Assembly: GCA_027475525.1 (NCBI GenBank) | Contig: JAMWFC010000037.1 | Span: 563,419-627,418, forward strand | Direction: 5' to 3' | Origin: Macrolepiota albuminosa | Lineage: Eukaryota > Basidiomycota > Agaricomycetes > Agaricales > Agaricaceae | DNA length: 64,000 bases | Shown: piece after piece, positions 32,902 to 44,755 of the stretch | Layout: the number at the start of each line of letters is the position of its first letter | Numbering within the stretch: the first letter of the stretch is position 1 | Program-made: the position numbers and the translations under genes | The notes under the pieces: generated by a model | Seen by the model: only the letters and a program-made list of their open reading frames with translations | Told to the model about the DNA's origin: nothing | Database searches by the model: none

Positions 32902-35900
32902 TTACATTTGTAAACCATTGAGAACTTCTTGATACACAATATTTGCAGTCATTTTTGATGTATTCTCTTCTGACAAAATCATCTTGATACAATCTCCTGA
33001 TGTGCATTGAGAAAGTGCCACATAAAGTTGGCCATGTGTAAAAACCGGTGATCGAAGGTCCAATCCAACATGCTTGACTGATTGCCCTTGAGACTTGTTG
33101 ATAGTCATAGCAAAGGCCAATCAAATTGGAAACTGTCTCCTGCGTAATGGTATTGGCAAATCCTCTTCAGAGGCATCTAGATTGATCCTTGGAATCAAAA
33201 CAGTTGAACCTGCAAACTTGGCATCTCCACTGATAATACAACATCTGAGGACTCTGGTGCTGATATGAGTGACAATCATTCTTGTTCCATTGCAAAGTCC
33301 TTTGGTTGTGTCCAGATTCCTGAGGAGCATGACAGGAACTCCAATCTTCAAAGCCAGTTTAGCCAAAGGCAAACTACTGACTTTCAAAGAGTTGAGATAT
33401 TCCACAGGATATAATGCAAGGCCATCAGGGTTCCTGTTATCAGAGAGAACAGAATCTGCACTCTGTAAAATCCTTTCTTCTCCTGGATACCTCTCCAGAA
33501 CTTCTGCATTGATCTCCTCTATATCAGAGTTCTTGCCAGAGAGAATAGTCCGGTCCAGGTAATACTGATCATTTTGAGGATGACCAATATCAGGATATGT
33601 GGAAGAAATCAATCCAGTGATAGAATTGTCATCACAGATCATCCTTTCAGGCAGTTTGACTGTTTCTCCAGGTCCTAGATTTTTCCGTGAATCTTGAATG
33701 AGCTGTCCTACCCCCTTCCAACAATAAGGCAGCAATGCCAGATGATGCTACACATAATGCCACATCTCCATTGGAACGAACTGCAGCAGCCAGAGTATTG
33801 CAGACAAAGGTTTTGCCACATCCTCCAGCACTGTGAATGAATAGCATCCTGCCCAAATTGTTGTTCACTGAGTTCATGACAGCATTGAAAGTCTCCAGTT
33901 GTTCCACATTGAACTTGGCCTTGTTTCCCTCCACTCTTTGCTTGAGCTCCTCAACATCATAATTGGTTTCATCTTCTAAAAGCCTGTTGCCTAGAAGAAT
34001 GATCAGTATTCAAGTCAATCTTTTATGCAAATGCCAATTACCTGGAACTATGTTCCAATTCTGTTGAGCCTCTGGCATGTTGGGAAAGTCTTTCAGAGTT
34101 TTCCCAAAATTCATCAAAGTGTCATTGATGAGATAAAGGCCATAGTCATAAATATCCTCATTGGTAAAGATCCGGTCCTTGTACTGCCTAGTATGTTCCA
34201 ATCTGTGTTGAAGATCATCACAGATAGAATGCTTGAATTCATTCCATAGAGCCTCAGGAGTGGCAGGAGCACAGTGGAATAGAATAGTGCAAAACAGCTG
34301 TCTGAGAGCTGATCCTAGTTGGATTGGAGCAGCTTCAGTGAGACACTGCCTCCATTCTGCATCATCCTCCAAAAGACCTAGAGCCTTGCAAGCTTCCTGA
34401 TAAGTTGGATAGGTATGGCCATTGACTGTCCTGAGATCAGCCCATGAAGTTGCATTGGTTACAACAGTCAAGAGCATCCTGAGATAGAACCTTTCTCCCT
34501 GTCTTGGTGAAGCAAAATACATCCTTCCAATTGCTGTCCCTCTCTGCCTCTCCTTCCAACTCCGTTTAGATGCCTCATAAACAAACTTGGTTGGAAAGTT
34601 CTGATAAGTGGTGTTATTATTGGGAAATCTGGTATTGGCTTCAAACCAAGCTGTGAGTGCAGTCTTGTCTGCATTAGGTCTAGCAGCCACCACCTGTATT
34701 GGTTCACCATCTGAGAAATAGACTTCATGCTGGTTTTCCAAGTGCACAGGCAATCTGTATACTGAAGGATATTCAGCATGCATATTGAATTCAAAGATAT
34801 GCCAGCAAGCCTCAGGGGCAGAAATGTATCTGGCATCCAAATGTTCCTTGATTTCATCCCTCTCCTCCCTAGCAATCTCCAAAGTTGTCCTATCATGGCC
34901 CTTGTAGATGTACTTGTGAATGTATTTGATTGCATCCACTGAAGCACAGACTTCCACATTGATATGACATTGGAATTTGGCTGAGAGATATGGATTGTAT
35001 GGGACAACATTGCGATTGTCATAACAATGACCATGCTTTTCAAAACGATGACCATGCTTTTCAAAAAAGCGGCCATTGTTAGGTCTGGCATATTGGGGAT
35101 AGCCATCATCACCATACTGTGTAGCTTCCTGAAATTCCTTGGGATATCTCTTGGAACATTTGCCATCTACCATGCACTTGGCATTGGGAAAATCTGCTCC
35201 ACATGGACCATGAACCATATTGGTAGTAACAACCTAATAACAAAGGTCAGTCACTGCATTGATAATTCAAGCAAAGCCAATACCTGATACAATTGAGGCT
35301 GAGTCACTGGATCAGGAATTTGAGCAGAAACAATAGTATCCACATGAGCTGCATCTTTGATCTTGTCATGATGATGGAAAAAGATCAAGATATGTATATG
35401 TGGAAGTCCCCTCTTTTGAAATTCAATGGTATGGACAGATGCCACACATTTTCCAAATAGACCATCTTTTATATCCTTCAAAAGAGCATTCTTCTTGAGT
35501 TCAAATACTCTGGCAACAATATCTGGACGATCTGAAGCTGTTTGCCTCTTTCCATTAACCATAGGTTCCTTCAGCAGAGCCTCTTCTATTTCAGGCCACT
35601 TTGGATTGGCAGTCATAGTGATGAAGAGATCTGGTTTATGGAAATGCCCGCAAATAGCCATAGAGTCCTGGAATAGTTGCTGCATGTGTCGTTCACTTCC
35701 AACATGAGAAGAGGGGAGGACCACACGTCGGCTTTGCCTGCGTAAGTCTTCATCTCCAGCAGCCACATCGACCACCCCTTGATACACTTCAGCCCTAATC
35801 TTCTTTTGATTGTGTCGGACCCAATTGAGCTTGTTCTGCTCAGTTGATGCCCATGCATCTACAACATATTGCTGGAACAGTCTGCCACTCCAAAGCAATG

Positions 35901-38488
35901 CAGCATTAGCTTCCAAAGCTCTTTGCTGCAGCCTATATGCATAATATGCAGTTTGGCTAACTTTTTTGGCTCTTTGTTCTCCTGCTGGTCCAAATTGAGA
36001 TTGAATATCGGTGTGAAATCCAGGTTCTCCAGTTGGAAATATGATAGTGTAATGCAGAGGAGTGTAATAGGGGTGTAGATGGCTGATTCGCTTCAATTGA
36101 CCTCCATGCAGATGCAGGACTATGTCACGGTGATCTGATCGTTCTTCAGAACCATCTCCTGGTATAATTGCAGCAACTCCTTCCTGTTCATTAGGGTTAT
36201 TATAGCGTCGATGGTCTCCAAAGTCAGCTCTAAGTTGAACAGAAAGGCTTTGTGGTTGGCCTTCAGGTACTTCTGTCATAATCTGCTTTGCATGCTTGTA
36301 TAAGCCAATAAAGGGATTGACTCTATGAAGCATATCTTGCAAAGAGGCCATTATCTGTGGATCCAATCTAAGATTGCTCTGTTGACGAAAAGCCAATTGT
36401 TGATTGTGATCATAGAAGTAGAGTTGTGCATATACAGGATGATTGCCTTCAGTTGGAAGCAAAGCACCTGTCAGATGATGGAGCTCTCCATTAATCCTAA
36501 AGCTGTATGGGCCTGGAGCATTGGTAATTGCATGGTCAATCTTGACTCCCAGAGATGTAAATGCAAAAGCAGCATTGTACTGACGGATAGATGCTTTAAA
36601 AGCATCAGAAAGGGGGTGCTGGCCTTGGAGTAGGTCAATCAGTTCTGGGGGTGCATCTGCAAGTCTGGGCAAATCAATCTGGCCTTGTAGACAGCACATG
36701 CCAAATTTTTTATGATGTCTAGTAGAATTGGTGAGCTTTTCAGCATCCCAATGTAGAGCCTGACAGTGTGGACATATGACATCCATAAGACCAAGATAAT
36801 GTGCTGAGGGTTCATCTATATAAGGCTGTCTTCCTCTTGGCAAAGCATTTATGCCTTGAATATGATCAACCCTTTGTAGGATAGGAGGTGCTGGTAGATT
36901 TTGGACAGGTGGATCCACATATTCCAAGTCCTCCTCCATATCCTCAGCAGGATCATTTCTAGGATCTTCTGGTAGGACTCTTTGATGCTCCTCTACTACT
37001 GCTTGTGCCAATTCCTGTTGCCTCTGTTGTTCTTGAACCATAGCCATATGTCTCAGCCTTTCCTGCTCTTGTAATTCTGCTAGTGTGGGAGCTGGCAGAG
37101 ATGGCATAGAATTCTGTACAGATACATTTCTGACTCTTCTAAATGCCAGAGCAGGTAGGGGTGGCACCATAGGCATAGGATTCTGTAAAGGAGTGTTCCA
37201 TCCTTCAGGCAGAACAGTTTCAGGAATGTCCACAGGAAGTGGAGCAATAGTAGGCAGGTTGTCTCTTCTATGTATAGGAAGAGGGAGAGCAGGTAGAAGT
37301 GGTACCATTCTGGGCCTATTGTTTCTTCTGGATGTAGAAACAGGTAGAGGTGGCACCATTCTAGGTATAGGATTCTGTAAAGGTCCATCCCATCCTTCAG
37401 GCAAAAGAGTTTGAGGAATGACAATAGCAAATGGATCCTGAGCAACAATAGGCATATTCCCAGACTCTCTACCCCCAGACTCTCCTCCCCCAATCCCTAT
37501 ACCCCCAGACGATCCTGAGCAACAATAGGCATATTCCCAGACTCTCTACCCCCAGACTCTCCTCCCCCAATCCCTATACCCCCAGACTCTCCTCCCCCAG
37601 ACTCTCTATCTCCAGACTCTCTATCCCCAGACTCTCTACCCTCAGTTCCTTCAATTTGAGGAATGACAATCACAAATGGATCTTGAGCAACAATAGGCAT
37701 ATTCCCAGACTCTCTACCCCCAGACCCTATACCCCCAGATTCCCCTCCCCCAGACTCTCTATCCCCTGACTCTCTACCCCCAGTTCCAAAATGAAGTGGT
37801 ATAACCACTGAAGTAGATCTTCTACTTCTATGTGCACGATGATCATCAGGATCAGTCATTTGCAACTGTTGAAGCCTGCTTTCAATCCTAGCCTGCTGTC
37901 TTTGACCTTCAGGAGTACTGGGTTCAGAATGAGTAGTTGAAGATTGCCTAAATTATTGATTTTTTAAGCATTTCAATAGCTCAAACTCTTTAAAAGTTAC
38001 TTACATGATGATATATCTAGTATATCAATAGCTAAATGTTGTCAAGCTTTCACTAATAAGCTGAATTCAATGTTTATTAGCATTGATCAATAATAAATGA
38101 ACTAATACTAACTGTTTGTAGTGTCAAATAAGCTGAATTGAATATGTATTAGCATTGATCAATAATAAATAAACCAATACTTACTTTGTTGTAATGATTT
38201 CGGATTTGTTTGTAGTGTCAAATAAGCTGAATTAGCATTGATCAATAATAAACAAACCAATACTTACTTTGTTGTAACAATTTCGGAATTGTTTGTAGCT
38301 GAATTGAATGTTAATTAATTGATCAATAATAAATAAGCCAATACTTACTTTGTTGTAACTTTGTTTGTAGTGTCGAATAAGCTGATTTCAACATTTGTAA
38401 ACATTGATCAATCAATCAACAAATTGACACTTACTTTGTTTGTAGTGTCTTCTCACTACAACGGTGAATTTCGAGTTTGTTTGGTCAT
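32902..38488 (-). pseudogene. Helitron 2 Rep/helicase gene, helicase core deleted
   Basis: A possible first exon starts at ATG 38488 (MTKQTRNSP), with an intron across the repeats at 38046-38450. A low-complexity GGRESGD-rich region follows (37.5-37.86 kb, with a 77-bp duplication at 37441), then the Helitron_like_N domain with CPHCQALHW near 36760, HUH motif PHIHILIFF near 35390, and YIHKYIYKGHD near 34905. An intron lies near 35220-35280 and another near 33970-34010. Helicase Walker [10 protein letters not shown], is at about 33806-33833. The chain then jumps from TAHSRF to a region normally past motif IV (near 33690), with a frame change, so Walker B and motif III are missing. TGA at 33121-33123 replaces Arg in the conserved [17 protein letters not shown]. 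The gene is not functional. Confidence 0.82.
38046..38450. repeat. Degenerate tandem repeats in the 5' region of Helitron 2
   Basis: About five AT-rich units of 70-90 bp share AATAAGCTGAATT, GATCAATAATAAA and CAATACTTACTTTGTTGTA. On the minus strand they lie in what appears to be the first intron of the Rep gene. ACTTAC in each unit supplies a GTAAGT donor sequence on the minus strand, so repeated alternative donors are possible. Confidence 0.65.
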
Positions 38489-38757
38489 GTGTGGTCAAAG
38501 AGCACGCGAGGCGTGAAAAGTAGTGTCCACTAAATCGCGTTTGGCCTTTTCTCATCCGGACACCTTCAAAAAATGTCCAAACATAGTATTTATATTAATA
38601 TTAAAGTTTACAATATATATTTTTTAATTTTTATACTCCAAGTACGAAAATTGAGACTCTCAGTACAAAAATGAGATGTTGTTACCCAAAAAGGAAGGTT
38701 CTTGGTCAGCCTTGGTCAGCATTAGTTTTTCCCAGGCATTGTCCCATATATTATAGA

Positions 38758-41700
38758 TGCTCTGGTTTGTTCCTCATTGAGATTGAAACTGGTAGTAATT
38801 TCGGATATAGTGGGTTCCCATTTGATATTCAAATGTTTTTTCTCTAGGAAACTACGATCACATACTTCCACAATGCCTGGCTTGTTTTGTTCGTCCGATC
38901 TTCCAACGCACTGTTCATGAACAGACGACATGTCTTTTTGTCTATCTTTTAGTATGGACGCACGAGTTTCACTGACCTTATGTCTCCAGTAAGTACCGGG
39001 CATGTCTGACACAGAAGGGGAATGCTTCGTTGTAACAGGGGAGGTTTGGCCCATTACAGGCTTATCCCAATTCAGGCTCGTCATGGTGGAAGTCATAATA
39101 GCCATATCTCTCTGACATTTTAGTTCGGTTTTGCCAAGCTCATTACTACAGTCAAGGTCTATCCCGTAGTCCTCAGGTTGTCCATTATCTTCATCGTCCA
39201 TATGATCCTTCTGTTCGATATCTCTGACATTGGAAACCGAATTGTCCATTCCCAGGAATGCCACACCGCCTCGCTTCAACTGTGCATAGAAATCGTCACG
39301 GGCATCCAAACACTCATACTTAATATTCATATTAGCCATAAGACACAGTTGCCTTTCGGTAAAATGATGGTTGTCAAATGCTGTGCTCCATAAATCATAC
39401 TTGTTTTTTAATTCAGCACCTGAACACCAAGGCTTGAATAAGGTAAGCATTGTGACACAGTATTCGTCTCTATCCCCTTTATCACGCCTTGGAAGAGTAG
39501 GACCAATGAAATTGGGCACGCGCTTCTGCCCTGGCGGATATACAAGGGTAGCATGGGAGTCCGACAAGGGATGATCGTCTGTAAAGTTGACGGTCAGCGT
39601 GTTGGCCGATTTAGACTTGCAACTTTTGTTCCCTCTACGAGTTGATTTTACTCGTTCGCATCTAGAAGCCCATTCGTACAATGTCATGTTGCGCAATTCT
39701 ATGCCACGGTATATGTAGTCAAACACAGGAGATAGTCCCACCACTCGGCCTTTCTTTCTGATGATCGCTATTTTGTCAGATCCGTATGAACTGTCAGTTG
39801 GCTGATCTTTGGGCCAAGCACATTTGACCTCGTGGACGAAGCTGGGCCAATGAAGATTGGTGAATTTATGGTCAGTGTAATGATCGGGGTTACCAAGAAG
39901 GTACATACATATCATCGGGGAACCCATTTCTGACTTTGCACTCATTACATTAGCCATTTTTGTCATGAGAGACCTTGCTTTTTCTTGCTGTGGGAGAGGT
40001 CCGTTAACAATATCTTGGTATTTTGTGAGCACTGTGCCAACAGCCTCAAATGCTGTGTACGTTTTAAGCGATGATTTAGTTATATATTTAGTGACATATA
40101 ACAGGACACCCCTGACTGCCGTTCCCGAACGAAGACTAGTTACATCAGTGTTGCATCTAAACAAATAACTCAAAGATGCGGTGAATGTGTTCAGCCATGG
40201 TTCCGCTTTACGCATATTGAGCGCACCTGTTAGAGGGTCGACTTCAGTCTGTTGGAAGAGTTCTTTGGGAAACCGAGCCTTACATCTGCCCCATTTGTTG
40301 TCTAGACACCCTTTATTCTCTTTGCCTAATTTTTTACTTCTGTCCTTCTTATATGATGTATGGCAGGTATGCACATTTGACCTAAATACAATGTCATCTA
40401 CAGTGTTACGGAATTGAGTCCACCAATTAGATGTCTCCTCACATCCGACACACTCCTGGGGCAGTGCCTGAGGGTCAGATTGACCAGCATTGGGTATATT
40501 GTCCGTAGAAGCATCATGGGCTGTTGGTACTGAGAGTTTGTTGATTGAAGTTTCTTGTTTACTCTGACACAAATGATCGGGAGGAGGGGGCTGGAGCATC
40601 GTCCGTGTGGGATCAATATATTCTGGCATCTTCTTGGATTTTTCAATGTTATCTATTACTTCGTCCATTGTCCCTGTAAGGAAGTCGCCGGTGAAGGCAG
40701 ATTCCAGATATTCCACTAGGGCCCTCTGAAAATCAGATGAGGAGTCCATAATTTTCCGACAAGCTTCCTCAGGTGATAGACTTCCATGAAGCCAAAGAAG
40801 CATATGCAGATGCAAGGTAAGTCTACCTTGCTGCTCGACTGTCCCGTAGTATGCAGACGTGTGACCGTACAAGCCTTCGTGTTCAGTATCAACACCCAAT
40901 ACGTGCTTTATGAAAGCAGACACCATAAAATGAAAGAATCTGGCCCCTGCAACAGGATTACGTGCAATAAGTCGATATGCAGTGTCAGAAGGTAATAATA
41001 TATCAGGTTCAAACTTTATATTATCACCGGCATAGTACAGACATATAGGGTGTCTGATATCCACAGGCGACAACGTTATAAACCAAGAAGGCGTGCCTTT
41101 GTCGATCACTAATGACCATATCTCGTTTCTCATATGCTTTTTTGTTATTAGAGACCCGTCAATCCAGCCCGACACAGCATCAACGTCTTCAATAACTTTG
41201 AAACATTTCTGTTCCTCCTGGTTCGTGGGCTTGATAATCTCGCCTTTGGCCATATGATCAGCCATATTTCTGAGTAATTCCACGTCGAGACTTGCTATGC
41301 GTTCAGCAATATGAGCAAAGTCGTTTCTTTCAATCGCCAGAAACCCCCCTGTAGTTGCGGCTCTGACCTGCTCATGACTGAATGCCGCAAAGGGAAAGCC
41401 AGTATCTCTCTGGAACCGCTTATCATGATACATGAGGAGATTGCCTTTGTGAACCTTAACAGAGATACAGCCTTTTACACAGCCTGGACCCCCAAAGCCA
41501 TATGGAAACAACCAGGGAAACATTTGAGGATAAACAGTTGCATCCTTCATCCAATTAACCGGACGGGATGAATGTCCAACTAGCAGTGCTTTGCCATTGG
41601 AGTGCCAGTGCTTTAAAGCAATACCTTTAAGCTCATCTTTTGTTTTTGCTGATAGGCTCTCACCCGTCAGTCCATGCACAACAAAAGGACAATCCCCGGC

Positions 41701-43441
41701 TGATACCCCATTATCTCCATCAACTTTGTAAACGGCAGGGTCAACTGTTCTGTTTTCCTCCAGAGACTCTTTGTAAATGATCTTTACTGGTGGTGTATCT
41801 TCTGGATAGTTGTCAAGATTGCTATCGCATATTTTAATGTCCGTATAAGCAGAATGATTAAGCTTGAGCCATTCCAATGCCTGCTTCACAGCGTTTCAGC
41901 GGACAAGCAAAGGCAATCGTTTGAGATCTTCCCCAGTAGGCTGACAAGGCCCTGTAAATAGAATAGCTAAAACATCATCCATGTCAGCCCTCGGAGGAGG
42001 CAGTACATGGTAAACCTTTTCAACGGGAGATTCAAAAGCAATCAAATGTGTGTTCATTTTGCTGAGACCCGAGGATGACACATGTGTGAAACAGAGAGAC
42101 CTGCGTACTTTGGCGACAAGGAGCTGTTCAACCCAATTTAAATGGGATAAAACAACTGGAACAGCACCAATCCAAAAACCATTTGCAAGTGCATACTTAG
42201 GAACTTTGCCCTTCAACAATGGGATCCTGCACTCTGAACAGACAGAATTGCATCTATGATCCAACACTGGGCCTCTTATTTCTCTCACAGATTCTGTTCC
42301 TGAATGCCTCTCCACTCTGGTAACTCCTTTGGCGGATAACACACCAAGAAACCCTTTCATACTTTTTAGAGTATGCATATCCTTAACTGGGCGCAGCAAA
42401 CCACAAACAGCGCAACCACTTTCTTCTAATTGCGCTGGACCCGTTTTGCTGCAAAAGTCGCGTATGATTTGAGTAGTTAGGCTTGGTGTAAGAGGCGCAG
42501 GAGGAAATTTGGGCTTGTCAGGGCCCTGAACATCTGCCTCAAGAACAACTTCATGCTTTTGATTACGCACTACGGAGCATCTCAGCGTGTTTCTTGCTTG
42601 TGAACTGAGATCAGCCGTCAATACAGTAGACCAACTAACACATTTTGAGCAACTGTGAGAATTAAGCAAATCACTTGGATGTGACACTCTAAAACGCTTA
42701 GGCAGCGCAATCCCATGTATACACGCTACGGATCGTAGCTGCTTCAATGTGAGATGTTGTGAAAGGGTAGACAAAGGCAGCCTAGCATGCACGTACCCTG
42801 CAGTAATCGGGTACGACAGCAAACCAACATCATCTGCATGATTGATGAATTTGAATACGTGCCGCGGGTTGTGTTTGCCCTGACTCACGTCGATGTACGT
42901 ATCTACTTGTGCAAAGGAGAACTGAATTTGAATACGTGCCGCGGGTTGTGTTTGCCCTGACTCACGTCGATGTACGTATCTACTTGTGCAAAGGAGAACA
43001 CATAAGTTTTACCACTGCCTATAGGTCGTCTGAGGACACGTTTAGGTTTACGAAGCGATCTTTGACGTCCAAGGGACTTGCGCACAGACAATTGACCACT
43101 CCTACGGTAAGCTCTAGACGCAGATAGATTCGAATACCCTAATATTCTAAGCCCAGGTACCACAAACGATTTTACTGCAGAAAGGGTTGAGCTAATAACA
43201 ACGTGTTGGTCCAAACAAGGCCACGTATCAGGCAAACGGTATCCAATTTTACTGCAGAAAGGGTTGAGCTAATAACAACGTGTTGGTCCAAACAAGGCCA
43301 CGTATCAGGCAAACGGTATCCATGCAGTAAAGTTTCGATAGCAAATGCAACATTACATACATTGTTCCTCATCGCACGGTTACACAACATAGGACCTAGG
43401 TGGCATCGATGCAGGCACGCTAGAAAATCGTGACGGGACAT
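38758..43441 (-). pseudogene. Helitron 1 Rep/helicase, N-terminal part (Rep domain)
   Basis: The frame reads from 43441 to the codon GCA at 38758. Two 77-bp duplications (42846 and 43171) and one TGA at 41896-41898 interrupt it. The TGA falls in LLVR-x-NAVKQALEWLKLNH, where basidiomycete Helitrons typically have a second Arg. A Cys-rich N-terminal zone (CxxC pairs at about 42300-42680) precedes the Helitron_like_N domain. The HUH-type motif HLHMLLW lies near 40790 and the paired tyrosines YVTKY near 40100. Rep cuts and joins single-stranded DNA ends during rolling-circle transposition. The N-terminus upstream of 43441 may include further short exons. Confidence 0.82.
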
Positions 43442-44056
43442 GAGAGATCACATCACAAAAAGTCGCGTTATCCTGCATTGTTTGAATGTCGCAGGAACAG
43501 TCAAAACTCTACAATAATATAACCAGGGCATATAGAACCGACAAAAAACATAGCACCGATTAGGTATGTTGACCCTAAAAAGGGGAAATATCCAATGTGT
43601 GTGTGTCCTGGTGCCCATAGAGTCTCAAATCGCAGGGAAACATGTACACTGATTTGTGCTTGTATCAATCCGTATGGTAGTATGCCATTCTGTATAGGTA
43701 TGATAGCATCGTTCAGTGTCATGGATCGAGCATCGCTCAGTATCATAGATCGAGCATTGCTCGGCGTTCGACAGAACACATAGGTATTGAGAGCGCGCAT
43801 GTTGAATTACTGTAGGCCCCCTATCAACTGTACATGAGAAATGTTGCGCCAAATTAGATACGTGCATACCTTGTGAACGACGCATGTTTTAAAACAACGA
43901 GCAATATACGGACTAATAGCCAGGCACCGTACACAGACAATATCATCGTTGAAATCAACGCACGAGTACAAAATAAGTTACATATGTTACATACAAAGCA
44001 ACCATCACTATGGTCACCTGATCTAACATTACATCATAGCTCAAAACCATCAAAGG
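43442..44056. other. Region upstream of the Helitron 1 gene
   Basis: No certain gene. A minus-strand frame (43885-43625) contains a degenerate internal repeat (SIYDTERCSIHDTERCYH) from 22-24-bp DNA units with TCGAGCAT cores. It could be a 5' exon of the Helitron gene, but no splice path was convincing. Confidence 0.4.
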
Positions 44057-44372
44057 AGCGATAGCTTATATAAACCATGTCCAGAGCAGTGGCTTATATA
44101 AATCATTGCTGGAGCGACAGCTTATATAAACCACTGCTGGAGCAACAGCTTATATAAACCATCGCTGGAGCGACAGCTTACATAAACTACCGCTAGAGCG
44201 ACAGCTTACATAAACCACTGCTGGAGCAACAGCTTACATAAGCCACTGCTGGAGCGACAGCTTACATAAACCACTGTGGGAGCAACAGCTTATATAAACC
44301 ATCGCTGGAGCGACAGCTTACATAACCCACCACTAGATGTAAACCATTGCTAGCAACAGCTTACATAAACAA
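44057..44372 (+). repeat. 28-bp repeat array, about 11 units
   Basis: Units such as AGCGACAGCTTATATAAACC plus 8 more bases follow each other at 28-bp spacing with scattered substitutions; one unit near 44335 is shortened. It is the reverse complement of the array at 29216-29415. No function is known; such arrays often sit near transposon ends. Confidence 0.88.
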
Positions 44373-44660
44373 GCATTAACAAAGGTAACGCGACGAAAGA
44401 TTCACTCAGTGAACAAACGGTCAAACAGACAATGGCTCAAAAAGTCTATATCGAGACTAAGGTAACGCGACGAAAGATTCACTCAGTGAACAAACGGTCA
44501 AACAGACAATGGCTCAAAAAGTCTATATCGAGACTATCAAAACAACACGACACAAAAACGACTGATAACGGTAACAAGTAAACGTCCAATGGCTAGATGG
44601 CTAAGGTCACAACTGAGGTCACATACGCCCATCTGCCTCCCATGCGGAAGATCGCTGAAT

Positions 44661-44665
44661 ATAAA

Positions 44666-44705
<40 letters not shown>

Positions 44706-44708
44706 TTT
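44661..44708. repeat. AT microsatellite and poly-T run
   Basis: An (AT)n tract of about 28 bp is followed by about 20 T. It lies just beyond the 3' end of the minus-strand gene ending at 44756. Confidence 0.95.
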
Positions 44709-44755
44709 GGCACAGTCAACCAGCAAAGACAAAGAAGGAGCGGCGAAAGCAGGAC

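Larger units (their letters stand above)
32342..38757 (-). mobile_element. Helitron 2, inserted in the Helitron 1 helicase gene
   Basis: The element is 6,416 bp. Read on the minus strand it begins TCTATAATATATGGG directly after host GCA and ends in palindromic hairpins directly before host TTTAGA. Removing it joins GCA to TTT and restores the conserved ..EEQTRA-FRIVANH.. of Helitron 1, so the ends and the A|T target are fixed to the base. No target duplication is seen, as expected for Helitrons. It carries its own degenerate Rep/helicase gene in the same orientation. The 3' end lacks the usual CTRR; the last bases are GTAGCTCG. Confidence 0.9.
29432..43441 (-). mobile_element. Helitron 1 (coding span), split by Helitron 2
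   Basis: A rolling-circle transposon whose single minus-strand Rep/helicase gene starts near 43441, is interrupted at 38758 by Helitron 2, resumes at 32341 and ends at 29432. Removing Helitron 2 and five 77-bp duplications leaves 2,403 codons in one frame (1,510 + 893), with one TGA at 41896-41898. The exact element ends (TC and CTRR termini) were not identified; 28-bp arrays lie just outside on both sides in opposite orientation. Confidence 0.85.
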
